This document shows positions 43,921 through 51,230 of a stretch of DNA of 64,000 nt, in pieces. The stretch covers positions 992,001-1,056,000 of the forward strand of contig JBJXHN010000001.1 of NCBI GenBank assembly GCA_046233135.1, read 5' to 3'. The position numbers and the translations under genes were made by a program. The notes beneath the pieces are model-generated. The model was not told where the DNA came from and did no database searches. It saw only the letters and a program-made list of their open reading frames with translations. Origin of the DNA: JBJXHN01 sp046233135 (GTDB lineage Bacteria > Pseudomonadota > Alphaproteobacteria > Rhodospirillales > Rhodospirillaceae). Positions within the stretch are counted from its first letter, which is position 1. Every line of letters begins with the position of its first letter.

Positions 43921-44927
43921 GCGCCCCCGCCCCCCGGCCCTCTCTCGCCGCCCTGGCCGCAACCTTGCGTGCCGGCCCCGGGGTGGTGGCCAAGCGCGAC
44001 ATCGCCACCGCCACCCACCGCCTGGGCCTGCGCGGATCGGGAGCGGTGCCGGTGGGCGACGACTGCGCCGCTCTGCCCGACCCCGACGGCAGCGGTCACA
44101 CCCTGCTGGCCATCGAGGGGTTCCTGAACGCCTTCGTCGCCCGGGACCCCTGGTTTGCCGGCTGGTGCGGGGTGATGGTCAACCTGTCGGACATCGCGGC
44201 CATGGGCGGCCGCCCCACCGCCATCGTCGACGCCCTGTGGGCCGCCGGCGGCGAACAGGCCGCCGAGATCCTGGCGGGCATGCGCGCCGCGGCGGAACGC
44301 TATGGCGTGCCCATCGTCGGCGGCCACACCAACCTGTCCACCGACCGCCCCCAGCTGTCCGTCGCCGTGGTGGGACGGGCGGGTCCGCTTCTGACCAGCT
44401 TCGACGCCCGGCCCGGCGACCGGCTGGTGGCCGCCATCGACCTGCGCGGCCGCTACCGCGCGCCCTATGCCAACTGGGAAGCCGCCACCGATGCCCCGGC
44501 CGAGCGCCTGCGCGGCGATCTGGCGCTGCTGCCCCTGATCGCCGAACGCGGCCTCGCCCGTGCCGCCAAGGACATCAGCCAGGCCGGGCTGGCGGGGACG
44601 GCGGCCATGCTCGCGGAGTGTTCCGGTGTGGCCATCACCCTGGATCTGCCCCGTATCCCGATGCCCGCGGGCGTGGCGGCGGACCGCTGGCTGCAAAGCT
44701 TCCCCAGCTTCGGCTTCCTGCTGGCGGTGCCGGCGGCCCATGTGGACAGCGTCTGCGCCCTGTTCACCGAACGCGCCATCGCCGCCGCGGCCATCGGCAC
44801 CATCACCGAGGGATCCACTGTCTCGCTGACCGACGGCACGGAAACGGCGGTGCTGTGGGATCTGGCGGACGCGCCGCTGCTCGGCCTCGGCCCCCGGGAC
44901 GGCGCGCGGCAGGAGGCGGCGCAATGA
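43917..44927 (+). CDS. Sll0787-family AIR-synthase-like protein
   Basis: 336 residues of the PurM/AIR-synthase fold: VPVGDDCAALP (ATP/metal loop), GVMVNLSDIAAMGGRPTAIV, VPIVGGHTNLST and GLARAAKDISQAGLAGTAAML. PurM-like enzymes activate carbonyl or acid groups with ATP; the substrate in this cluster is unknown. Its stop overlaps the next start (ATGA at 44924). Confidence 0.9.
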   Translation: MSAPAPRPSLAALAATLRAGPGVVAKRDIATATHRLGLRGSGAVPVGDDCAALPDPDGSGHTLLAIEGFLNAFVARDPWFAGWCGVMVNLSDIAAMGGRPTAIVDALWAAGGEQAAEILAGMRAAAERYGVPIVGGHTNLSTDRPQLSVAVVGRAGPLLTSFDARPGDRLVAAIDLRGRYRAPYANWEAATDAPAERLRGDLALLPLIAERGLARAAKDISQAGLAGTAAMLAECSGVAITLDLPRIPMPAGVAADRWLQSFPSFGFLLAVPAAHVDSVCALFTERAIAAAAIGTITEGSTVSLTDGTETAVLWDLADAPLLGLGPRDGARQEAAQ

Positions 44928-46696
44928 TCCCCTCCCCCGCCCGCCCAGAACGCGCCCGTCCTGAACGCGACCACCCGCTGCGGATCGCCCTGCTGACCCA
45001 TTCCACCAACCCGCGCGGCGGCGTGGCCCACGCCCTGTTCCTGGCCGAAGCCCTGCTCGACCTGGGCCATAGGCCGGTGGTCTTTGCCCCCGACCCCGGC
45101 GGGCGGGGCTTCTACCGCCCCAGCCGGGCGGACACCGTGCCCCTGCCGGCCGCCCCTCTGGCGGATGCCTCCACCTATGATCTGGTGCGCACCCGCATGG
45201 CCGAGATCATCGCCTGGTTCACCCCGCCGGAGCGCCGGGCCTTCGACGTTTTCCATGCTCAGGACGGTATTTCCAGCAATGCCCTGGCCAGCCTGAAGGC
45301 ACAGGGGCTGATCCCCGGTTTCGCCCGCACCGTGCACCATGTGGACAGCTTCGACGACACCCGGGTGATGGCCTTGCAGGCGCGGTCGATCCTGCGGGCC
45401 GATGCCCATTTCGCTGTCAGCGATCTGGGCCGGACGGTGCTGGCCCGGGACTTCGACGTGGAGGCGACGGTGGTCGGCAACGGGGTGGACACCGCCCTGT
45501 TCTCCCCCACCCCCGATGCCCGGGACGCGGCCCTTCGGCTCCGGCTGGGGCTGTCGGCGCATCCCGCCGCGCCGGGAGCCAGCATCCGCGAAGCGGACTG
45601 CCGTGAGGTAAAAGCAAATCCCCGACCGCCCCTACGGGACGGGAGGCAAGGCCAAGCGGCCGCCGCGCGGTCAGCGCGCCCCGCCGGAGGCGTCCGCGAA
45701 GCGGACTGCCGTGAGGTAAAAGCAAATTCCCGACCGCCCCTACGGGACGGGAGGCAAGGCCAAGCGGCCGCCGCGCGGTCAGCGCGCCCCGCCGGAGGCG
45801 TCCGCGAAGCGGACTGCCGTGAGGCACATAAAGACTCCCCCCTGTTTCTGGCCGTGGGCGGGGTGGAGGCGCGCAAGAACACCCTGAACATCCTGCGCGC
45901 TTTCGGCGAGGTGCTGATAAGCCGGCCCGATGCCCGGCTGGTGATCGCCGGCGGGGCGTCGCTGCTGAACCACCACGGCTATCAGGCCGCCTTCCGCGCC
46001 GCCCTCGATGCCCGGCCCGATGTGGCGCGCCACGTGGTGCTGGCCGGGCCGGTGGCTCAGGACGAGTTGCCGGCCCTGTATCGGCTGGCCGATGCGCTGG
46101 TCTTCCCCTCGGTCCAGGAAGGCTTCGGCCTGGTGGCCATCGAGGCCATCGCCTGCGGCACACCGGTGATCACCGCCCGCACCCCGCCCTTCACCGAACA
46201 TTTCCGCGACGACCAGGTGCTGTGGTGCGCGCCCCAGGTGGTGCAGACCATCGCCGACGCCATGGTGCTGGCCCTGCGGCCGGAGACCCGCGCCCGGCTG
46301 TCCAAGGGCCGGACAGCCGTGATCGACGCCCACCGCTGGAGCCGCACCGCCGCCGCCCACTTGGCCACCTATCACGCCCTGTCCACCCTATCCCCCGTGA
46401 GGTCCCCCATGCCCGAGATGCGCTTCACCATCCGCTGGCCCGACGGCCGTACCGAAGGCTGCTATTCGCCGTCGCTGATCATCAAGGATTACTTCGCCGT
46501 CGGCGCGGACTATCCGGTCGCCGACTTCCTGGACCGCAGCCGCACGGCCCTGACCATCGCCAGCGACCGGGTGGCCAAGAAATACGGCTTCGCCTGCTCC
46601 AGCGCCGCCGATCAGCTGGCGCGGATCGAAGACGGCTGCGGCCCCTTCCTGGATCAGGAAAACGCCCGCGTCACCGTCGAAAGCTTCCAGGAATAG
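44924..46696 (+). CDS. MSMEG_0565-family glycosyltransferase continuous with MSMEG_0570 domain, with in-frame repeat insertion
   Basis: 590 residues. The GT-B type glycosyltransferase begins LRIALLTHSTNPRGGVAHAL and has the family-4 C-terminal motif FPSVQEGFGLVAIEAIACGTPV. Between the two Rossmann halves, residues about 221-300 are a 36-residue unit repeated twice and partly a third time (EADCREVKAN…), encoded by a 108-bp tandem repeat; relatives go straight from the linker to FLAVGGVEARKNTL. From residue 496 the sequence is a complete MSMEG_0570-type domain (MPEMRFTIRWPDGRTEGCYS). That part has its own ATG at 46409 preceded by GTGAGG, but no stop codon separates the two. Confidence 0.85.
   Translation: MIPSPARPERARPERDHPLRIALLTHSTNPRGGVAHALFLAEALLDLGHRPVVFAPDPGGRGFYRPSRADTVPLPAAPLADASTYDLVRTRMAEIIAWFTPPERRAFDVFHAQDGISSNALASLKAQGLIPGFARTVHHVDSFDDTRVMALQARSILRADAHFAVSDLGRTVLARDFDVEATVVGNGVDTALFSPTPDARDAALRLRLGLSAHPAAPGASIREADCREVKANPRPPLRDGRQGQAAAARSARPAGGVREADCREVKANSRPPLRDGRQGQAAAARSARPAGGVREADCREAHKDSPLFLAVGGVEARKNTLNILRAFGEVLISRPDARLVIAGGASLLNHHGYQAAFRAALDARPDVARHVVLAGPVAQDELPALYRLADALVFPSVQEGFGLVAIEAIACGTPVITARTPPFTEHFRDDQVLWCAPQVVQTIADAMVLALRPETRARLSKGRTAVIDAHRWSRTAAAHLATYHALSTLSPVRSPMPEMRFTIRWPDGRTEGCYSPSLIIKDYFAVGADYPVADFLDRSRTALTIASDRVAKKYGFACSSAADQLARIEDGCGPFLDQENARVTVESFQE
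45585..45824. repeat. 108-bp in-frame tandem repeat within glycosyltransferase gene
   Basis: Units 45585-45692 and 45693-45800 are nearly identical, followed by the first 24 bp of a third (45801-45824). Each starts TCCGCGAAGCGGA, which is a hairpin (GTCCGC/GCGGAC), and includes CCCG…CGGG and GCGGCCGCCGCGC dyads. The unit is 36 codons, so the frame is kept. Confidence 0.95.
46409..46696 (+). CDS. MSMEG_0570-family nitrogen-starvation protein (internal start within the preceding gene)
   Basis: 95 residues if started at the internal ATG 46409, with GTGAGG 6 nt upstream. The sequence contains WPDGRTEGCYSPSLIIKDYF and SRTALTIASDRVAKKYGFAC, covering the normal length of this small family. In most organisms it is a separate gene between the glycosyltransferase and the oxidoreductase. 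Here it may be produced both separately and as the C-terminus of the glycosyltransferase. Function unknown. Confidence 0.6.
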   Translation: MPEMRFTIRWPDGRTEGCYSPSLIIKDYFAVGADYPVADFLDRSRTALTIASDRVAKKYGFACSSAADQLARIEDGCGPFLDQENARVTVESFQE

Positions 46697-46800
46697 CCCG
46701 CCCCCAAGCGGCCGCCGCGCCTTATGGCGCGAAGAAGCCCGCGTCATGCCGAAGGCGTGCATTCGCATGGCACCGGAACGCAATATAAGGATCTTATCCC

Positions 46801-48081
46801 ATGACCTCCCCCGCCCCCTATATCCCCGTTGCCATCGTCGGCGGTGGCCAGGCCGGCCTGTCGCTCAGCCACTATTTGCAGCGGAAGGGCATCGATCATC
46901 TGGTGTTCGAAAAGAACACCCCCATGCACAGCTGGCGCGACAAGCGGTGGGAGTCCTTCTGCCTCGTCACCCCCAACTGGCAATGCGCCCTGCCCGACCA
47001 CCCCTATGACGGCGACGACCCCGACGGTTTCATGAAGCGGGACGAGATCCTGGACTACCTCGACCGCTTCCGCCGCAAGGTGAACGCGCCGCTGCGCCAG
47101 GGGGTGTCCGTCACCCGCGTCTCCCGCCGGGCCGACGGCGCATTCGACATGGAGACGTCGGCCGGCCCCTTCGTCGCCGGTCAGGTGGTCGCGGCGTCTG
47201 GCGGCTATACGGTGCCGATCATCCCCCGCCTTGCCGAGCGCCTGCCCCCCGCCATCACCCAGGTCCATTCCGAGCAATACCGCAACCCCGCCAGCCTGCC
47301 CGAGGGCGCGGTGCTGGTGGTGGGGTCCGGCCAGTCCGGGGCACAGATCGCCGAGGACCTGCACCTCGCCGGCCGCAAGGTGCATCTGGCGGTGGGCGAC
47401 GCCCCGCGCTGCGCCCGCTTCTACCGGGGGCGGGACGTGGTCAGCTGGCTGGCCGACATGGCCTATTACGATATCCCGGTCGAAAACCACCCCCTGCGCG
47501 AAGGCGTGCGCGACAAGACCAACCACTATGTCACCGGGCGCGACGGCGGGCGGGACATCGACCTGCGCAAGTTCGCGCTGGAGGGCATGGCGCTCTATGG
47601 CCTGCTGGACGGCTTCGCCGACGGGCGGATCACCTTCCGGCCGACCCTGAAAGCCGCCCTGGACGACGCCGACACCGTCTACAACTCCATCAACGCCGCC
47701 ATTGACGCCCATATTGCCGAAAACGGCATCGACGCCCCGCCGCCCAGCGTCTACACCCCGGTCTGGGAGCCGCAGGACGAGCCCGAGGCCCTGGATCTGG
47801 CAGCGGCCGGCATCACCGCGATTGTCTGGTGCATCGGCTATCAACCGGACTTCCGCTGGCTGGACGCGCCGGTGTTCAACGGCGCCGGCCACCCCCGCCA
47901 CCATCGCGGCATCACCAGCGAGCCGGGCGTCTATTTCCTCGGCCTGCCCTGGCTGCACACCTGGGGGTCGGGCCGCTTTTCCGGCATCGCCCGCGACGCC
48001 GCCCACCTTGCCGAACGCATCGCCGAGACCCACGCGGCCGCGGACTCCTCCGACGCAGCGCTGACATCGGCGCTGGGGTGA
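46801..48081 (+). CDS. MSMEG_0569-family flavin-dependent oxidoreductase
   Basis: 426 residues, flavin monooxygenase-like. FAD motif VAIVGGGQAGLSLSHY at 10-25 and an NAD(P)-binding VVGSGQSGAQIAE near 174-186. C-terminal WCIGYQPDFRWLD and GVYFLGLPWLHTWGSGRF are typical of the family. It presumably oxidises the product of the cluster or an amine/aldehyde intermediate; substrate unknown. Preceded by a 104-bp gap and AAGGA. Confidence 0.9.
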   Translation: MTSPAPYIPVAIVGGGQAGLSLSHYLQRKGIDHLVFEKNTPMHSWRDKRWESFCLVTPNWQCALPDHPYDGDDPDGFMKRDEILDYLDRFRRKVNAPLRQGVSVTRVSRRADGAFDMETSAGPFVAGQVVAASGGYTVPIIPRLAERLPPAITQVHSEQYRNPASLPEGAVLVVGSGQSGAQIAEDLHLAGRKVHLAVGDAPRCARFYRGRDVVSWLADMAYYDIPVENHPLREGVRDKTNHYVTGRDGGRDIDLRKFALEGMALYGLLDGFADGRITFRPTLKAALDDADTVYNSINAAIDAHIAENGIDAPPPSVYTPVWEPQDEPEALDLAAAGITAIVWCIGYQPDFRWLDAPVFNGAGHPRHHRGITSEPGVYFLGLPWLHTWGSGRFSGIARDAAHLAERIAETHAAADSSDAALTSALG

Positions 48082-48092
48082 CGGAGGGAGCC

Positions 48093-49043
48093 ATGGACGG
48101 AACCTTTCGCGATGCCGCCGCCGGGCGTGACGCGCTCTCTGCCCCACGGGACGCCGTCGTGGTGCTGGGCATGCCCCATCTGTCGGCCACCGGCCTGTCG
48201 GAATCCTGGCTGCTGAAGGAGCTGGGGCACCGCCACTGGCAGGCCCTGGCCCACGCAGCCGGCGGCGGTCGCAGCGACGGCGCGCCAGACTTCCGCGATA
48301 CGGACGGGGCGCCGGTCTACGCGGCCTTCTGCGCCCTGTCGATAGAGGCCGGCCGTTTCGAGGAGGCGCGGGAGAACGATCCGCTGCTGATCCGCTCCAC
48401 CCTGTCCCGCCTGTCCCGCACGCAGACGGCCAGCCGGCACCGGCTGTCCGTCGATGGCCGGAAGATGGGTGTGGTGACCCTGGTGTCCACCTTCGTGCGC
48501 CGCACCGGGGCGTCCGGCGGCAACCACGCGGTGGCCCGGGTTGCCGTCCCCGGCCTGCCGGAGCTGGCGGCGGGGGTGGCGGCGGGTTCTGCGGCCGACC
48601 CAGCCCGCACCCTGGCCGAGCGGGCGGCGGCCTTCCGCCGGGGCCGGGGGCCGGAGCGCCTGGGTTTGGGGGTCAGGACCGCGTCTCCGGTGACCACGCT
48701 GACGGCGACACCCTGTCCGGGCCTTGATTTCAACGGTGCGGGTTTCCTGTACTTCGCCACCTTTGTGGCCCTGGCCGACCGCACGGAATGGCAGGCGTTT
48801 CCGCCCCAGGCCCTGCACGCCACCACCACCGCCCGCGAGGTCTATTTCTACGGCAACGCCGACCCGGGCGAGCCCCTGGCCATCCACCTGACCGCCGCCC
48901 GCACGGCACCGGGGGGGCTTGTTCATCACTGCCGGGTGGAACGGGCGGAGACCGGAGCAGCCTTGGCGGACATCTTCACGACACGGCGGGTGGCAGCCCC
49001 ATCCGAAGCCCCCCTCCCCCGCCGACGCGAGGGTGGAGGCTGA
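48093..49043 (+). CDS. LnmK-like (Pnap_2097-type) double hot-dog protein
   Basis: 316 residues from ATG 48093 (GGAGGG upstream), starting 12 bp after the oxidoreductase. Two hot-dog halves are suggested: VLGMPHLSATGLSESWLLKE near 26-45 and CPGLDFNGAGFLYFATFVAL near 208-227. The pattern resembles the LnmK N-terminal/Pnap_2097 type; LnmK is an acyltransferase/decarboxylase acting on acyl-CoA and carrier proteins. No carrier-protein gene is visible nearby. Tight linkage suggests a last step on a CoA- or ACP-linked intermediate of the Nit1C pathway (inference). Confidence 0.65.
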   Translation: MDGTFRDAAAGRDALSAPRDAVVVLGMPHLSATGLSESWLLKELGHRHWQALAHAAGGGRSDGAPDFRDTDGAPVYAAFCALSIEAGRFEEARENDPLLIRSTLSRLSRTQTASRHRLSVDGRKMGVVTLVSTFVRRTGASGGNHAVARVAVPGLPELAAGVAAGSAADPARTLAERAAAFRRGRGPERLGLGVRTASPVTTLTATPCPGLDFNGAGFLYFATFVALADRTEWQAFPPQALHATTTAREVYFYGNADPGEPLAIHLTAARTAPGGLVHHCRVERAETGAALADIFTTRRVAAPSEAPLPRRREGGG

Positions 49044-49152
49044 CAGGGAAACCCTCCGTGCCTGGCGGCCCTCCTTCGGCCGGACTTCACTTTACGGTCT
49101 TGTCAGGGGCGGCCGCCCGGCACGCAGGCGGAACAATCCTGCCACATCCCGA

Positions 49153-49584
49153 TTCCGTCCTTGGCCCCCCATACGGAGGCGAACGACCCGCTCATACAAC
49201 CCGTTGGACACCGCATCGTCGTTTCAGTCCTCGGCCCCATATGGAAGCGAACGATCACCAAGGACAGCGGCCCGCGAGACCGCAACGTTTCAACCCACGC
49301 CCCCATACGGAGGCGAACCAGCGCACCGAAGGTATCTCCGACCATATCCGCGAGGTTTCAATCCACGCCCCCATACGGAGGCGAACCGGTGCCGAGGCCG
49401 AGTTTTGCCGTCACGTTTTCGTTTCAATCCACGCCCCCATACGGAGGCGAACGTTGGTTGAGGTCGTTATCCCGGACATCGGCCGCGTTTCAATCCACGC
49501 CCCCATACGGAGGCGAACATTATCACGGGGAATAACAACTGGATCGGGCACCGTTTCAATCCACGCCCCCATACGGAGGCGAAC
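49153..49584 (-). CRISPR. CRISPR array, 7 repeats / 6 spacers, type I-C-like repeat, no cas genes in the window
   Basis: 32-bp repeats beginning GTTTCAATCCACGCCCCCAT and ending ACGGAGGCGAAC. They lie at 49153-49184 (degenerate 5' part), 49221-49252 (degenerate), 49287-49318 (one change), and 49355-49386, 49421-49452, 49487-49518 and 49553-49584 (identical). Spacers are 34-36 bp and unrelated to each other. The ATTGAAAC terminus (minus strand) is typical of type I-C repeats, so the array should be transcribed leftward with the leader to the right; decay of the two left-most repeats fits the leader-distal end. Confidence 0.95.
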
Positions 49585-49770
49585 TCCCCCCACTTTAACC
49601 CATTCCAATCGTTGAGCAAAATACCCCTCTTGCGCGAACCTCCTCTCCGCACCCCTTCCAAAGGCCCCGGCAACCCCCTCCCCGCCTCAAGAACACGGTC
49701 TTTTCAATAGGTTACGGCTTGCGCGAACCTCCCGGGGATTTCATGGGCGCTTGGGGTTCGCGCAGGGGCC
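49585..49770 (-). other. Likely CRISPR leader region
   Basis: AT-richer, gene-free DNA directly right of the undegraded repeats. It carries CTTGCGCGAACCTCC twice (49629-49643 and 49718-49732) and an inverted GGTTCGCGCAGG copy at about 49756-49767. Repeated short motifs and position fit a leader for an array transcribed to the left; no promoter was identified with confidence. Confidence 0.5.
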
Positions 49771-49780
49771 GTTCCACAGG

Positions 49781-49818
49781 AAAAAGGGCGGTGCCCCGCC
49801 CGGAGCACCGCCCTTTTT
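49781..49818. terminator. Rho-independent bidirectional terminator after bfr
   Basis: 14-bp perfect arms AAAAAGGGCGGTGC/GCACCGCCCTTTTT around a 10-nt loop, giving a T-run on either strand. It ends the minus-strand bfr transcript 40 bp after the stop codon. Confidence 0.9.
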
Positions 49819-49857
49819 CTTCTCGGACCCATCAGGATCCGCGATTCGTCGAACCGA

Positions 49858-50355
49858 TCAGCCGGCAGCGCCGGAGTTGGATTCACCGGGTTCCATCTGG
49901 CTCTGGATGTAGTTCGGCAGGCCGACCTTTTCGATCAGGCTCAGTTCGGTTTCCAGATAGTCGATGTGCTCTTCGGTGTCGGACAGGATCTCTTCCAGGA
50001 TTTCCCGGGACACGTAGTCCTTTTCCTTTTCACACAGCGCGATGCCGGCCACCACATCGGTGCGGGCCGCCAGTTCCAGGGTCAGGTCGTTGGCGCGGAT
50101 TTCCTTGATGTCCTCGCCGATCAGCAGCTTGCCCAGGTCCTGCAGGTTAGGCAGGCCTTCCAGGAACAGCACGCGCTTGATCAGCTTGTCGGCATGTTCC
50201 ATCTCTTCGATGGATTCCTTGTATTCGTGCTTGCCGGCCTTTTCCATGCCCCAGTCCTGCATGATGCGGGCGTGCAGGAAATACTGGTTGATGGCGGTCA
50301 GCTCGTTCTTCAGCACCTTGTTCAGGTGCTTGATGATTTCCTTATCGCCTTTCAT
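49858..50355 (-). CDS. bfr: Bacterioferritin
   Basis: 165 residues from ATG 50355. Ferroxidase ligands E18, E51 and H54 and the heme-binding M52 are all in place (EEMEHADKLIKRVLFLEGLP), with E94-, E127- and H130-equivalents further on. The 24-mer oxidises and stores iron and binds heme between subunits. Its partner Bfd is encoded upstream on the same strand, 303 bp away, for electron-driven iron release. Confidence 0.95.
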   Translation of the reverse strand: MKGDKEIIKHLNKVLKNELTAINQYFLHARIMQDWGMEKAGKHEYKESIEEMEHADKLIKRVLFLEGLPNLQDLGKLLIGEDIKEIRANDLTLELAARTDVVAGIALCEKEKDYVSREILEEILSDTEEHIDYLETELSLIEKVGLPNYIQSQMEPGESNSGAAG

Positions 50356-50658
50356 AGTAACAAAATCTCCCCCGTGGCGTGGATATAAACGGTTGCTTTG
50401 ATGCGCCATCCCTTGACGGCCCTGCCGGCCAGGCACGGCTAAGCAGTCCCGTTAATATTGTCCGACAAACGGACTTTGCCAACGAGATTCTGAAAAATTT
50501 TGAATTTTTATAAACCGGATCTCTGTTCCAGTTTTGCTATTTAAACTCGTACACTCCGCTCACAGGCTTGCTTCGTTCGCTCGTTCGGTTCCGCTCCCAC
50601 AGGCATCCCGCCCCGGCCCCGGGGGATCGGGCCGGTAACCGGGCGCTTGCCGGGGCCG
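50356..50658. other. Gap between bfd and bfr
   Basis: 303 bp without a gene. The stretch 50480-50540 is AT-rich and could hold the bfr promoter. A Fur or Irr box was looked for; no convincing match was seen. Confidence 0.4.
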
Positions 50659-50853
50659 TCAGACGTGCTCCACCTTGTCGCGCTGCCCGCCGGCAGGAAC
50701 GGCGCCCATCACTTCCTTCATGCAGCCCACACACTTGCCGCATACCGGACGGACCCCGTGACGCTTGAACATCTGGCCCGCCGTCTTCACACCACCCTGG
50801 GCGGCTTCGCGGACCTGCTTATCAGTCAAGGCATGACACACGCACACGTACAT
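50659..50853 (-). CDS. bfd: Bacterioferritin-associated ferredoxin (Bfd)
   Basis: 64 residues with the [2Fe-2S] cysteine set of Bfd: MYVCVCHALTDKQV (C4, C6) and CGKCVGC with CX2C near 38-44. Bfd reduces the Bfr heme to release stored Fe(II) under iron limitation. A poor Fur-like dyad lies upstream at 50907-50921. Confidence 0.93.
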   Translation of the reverse strand: MYVCVCHALTDKQVREAAQGGVKTAGQMFKRHGVRPVCGKCVGCMKEVMGAVPAGGQRDKVEHV

Positions 50854-50906
50854 GGATCTGCACTCCCAGTCCCCTGAATAGACCCATTATTAAGGCGGCG
50901 ATTTGT

Positions 50907-50921
50907 TGCGAGTCAATCTCA
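50907..50921. promoter_or_regulatory. Weak Fur-like box upstream of bfd
   Basis: TGCGAGTCAATCTCA, an imperfect 7-1-7 dyad in the bfd promoter region. It matches the Fur/Irr-type pattern only partly; listed because bfd is usually iron-repressed. Confidence 0.25.
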
Positions 50922-50937
50922 TAATCACCCGCATATC

Positions 50938-51230
50938 ACTTTTTTTGGGATCACGCCCCGTCCATACAGCCATTCAGCCGAAATACCGCAAATTTTCCAA
51001 GGGTTTGTTGGCACAGTAGACAGACCGGCAAGTCACTGATCGACCGTCATGAATCTTTCCGAAAACGATCATCGTCCCTCCGTTTTCCCGAATCGGGCGG
51101 CACGTCATAGTGCGGCCAGCCGCGCCCCGTTCCCGCCGGCACTCCCGCCTGCCCGCCGATCCGCCGCTCCGGATCCGGTCCTCCCGCCGGGTCCGTCCCG
51201 CGACACCGTGGCATCCATAACGAGGCATCC
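50938..51230. other. Gap upstream of the PhoX-type gene
   Basis: About 290 bp without a recognisable gene. A CCGTCAT half-site (51044-51050) resembles part of a Pho box, but no properly spaced second repeat is present. Confidence 0.35.

Noticed and set aside
49044..49615. Open frames across the CRISPR array with repeated HAPIRRRT-type peptides
   Set aside because: The peptides are translations of the 32-bp repeats and spacers, not a repeat protein.
50437..50658. Small open frame between bfd and bfr
   Set aside because: Arg/Ala-rich, no ribosome-binding site and overlapping the bfd coding region on the same strand in another frame.
51001..51120. Pho box upstream of phoX
   Set aside because: Only a single CCGTCAT half-site was found; no second copy at 11-bp spacing.
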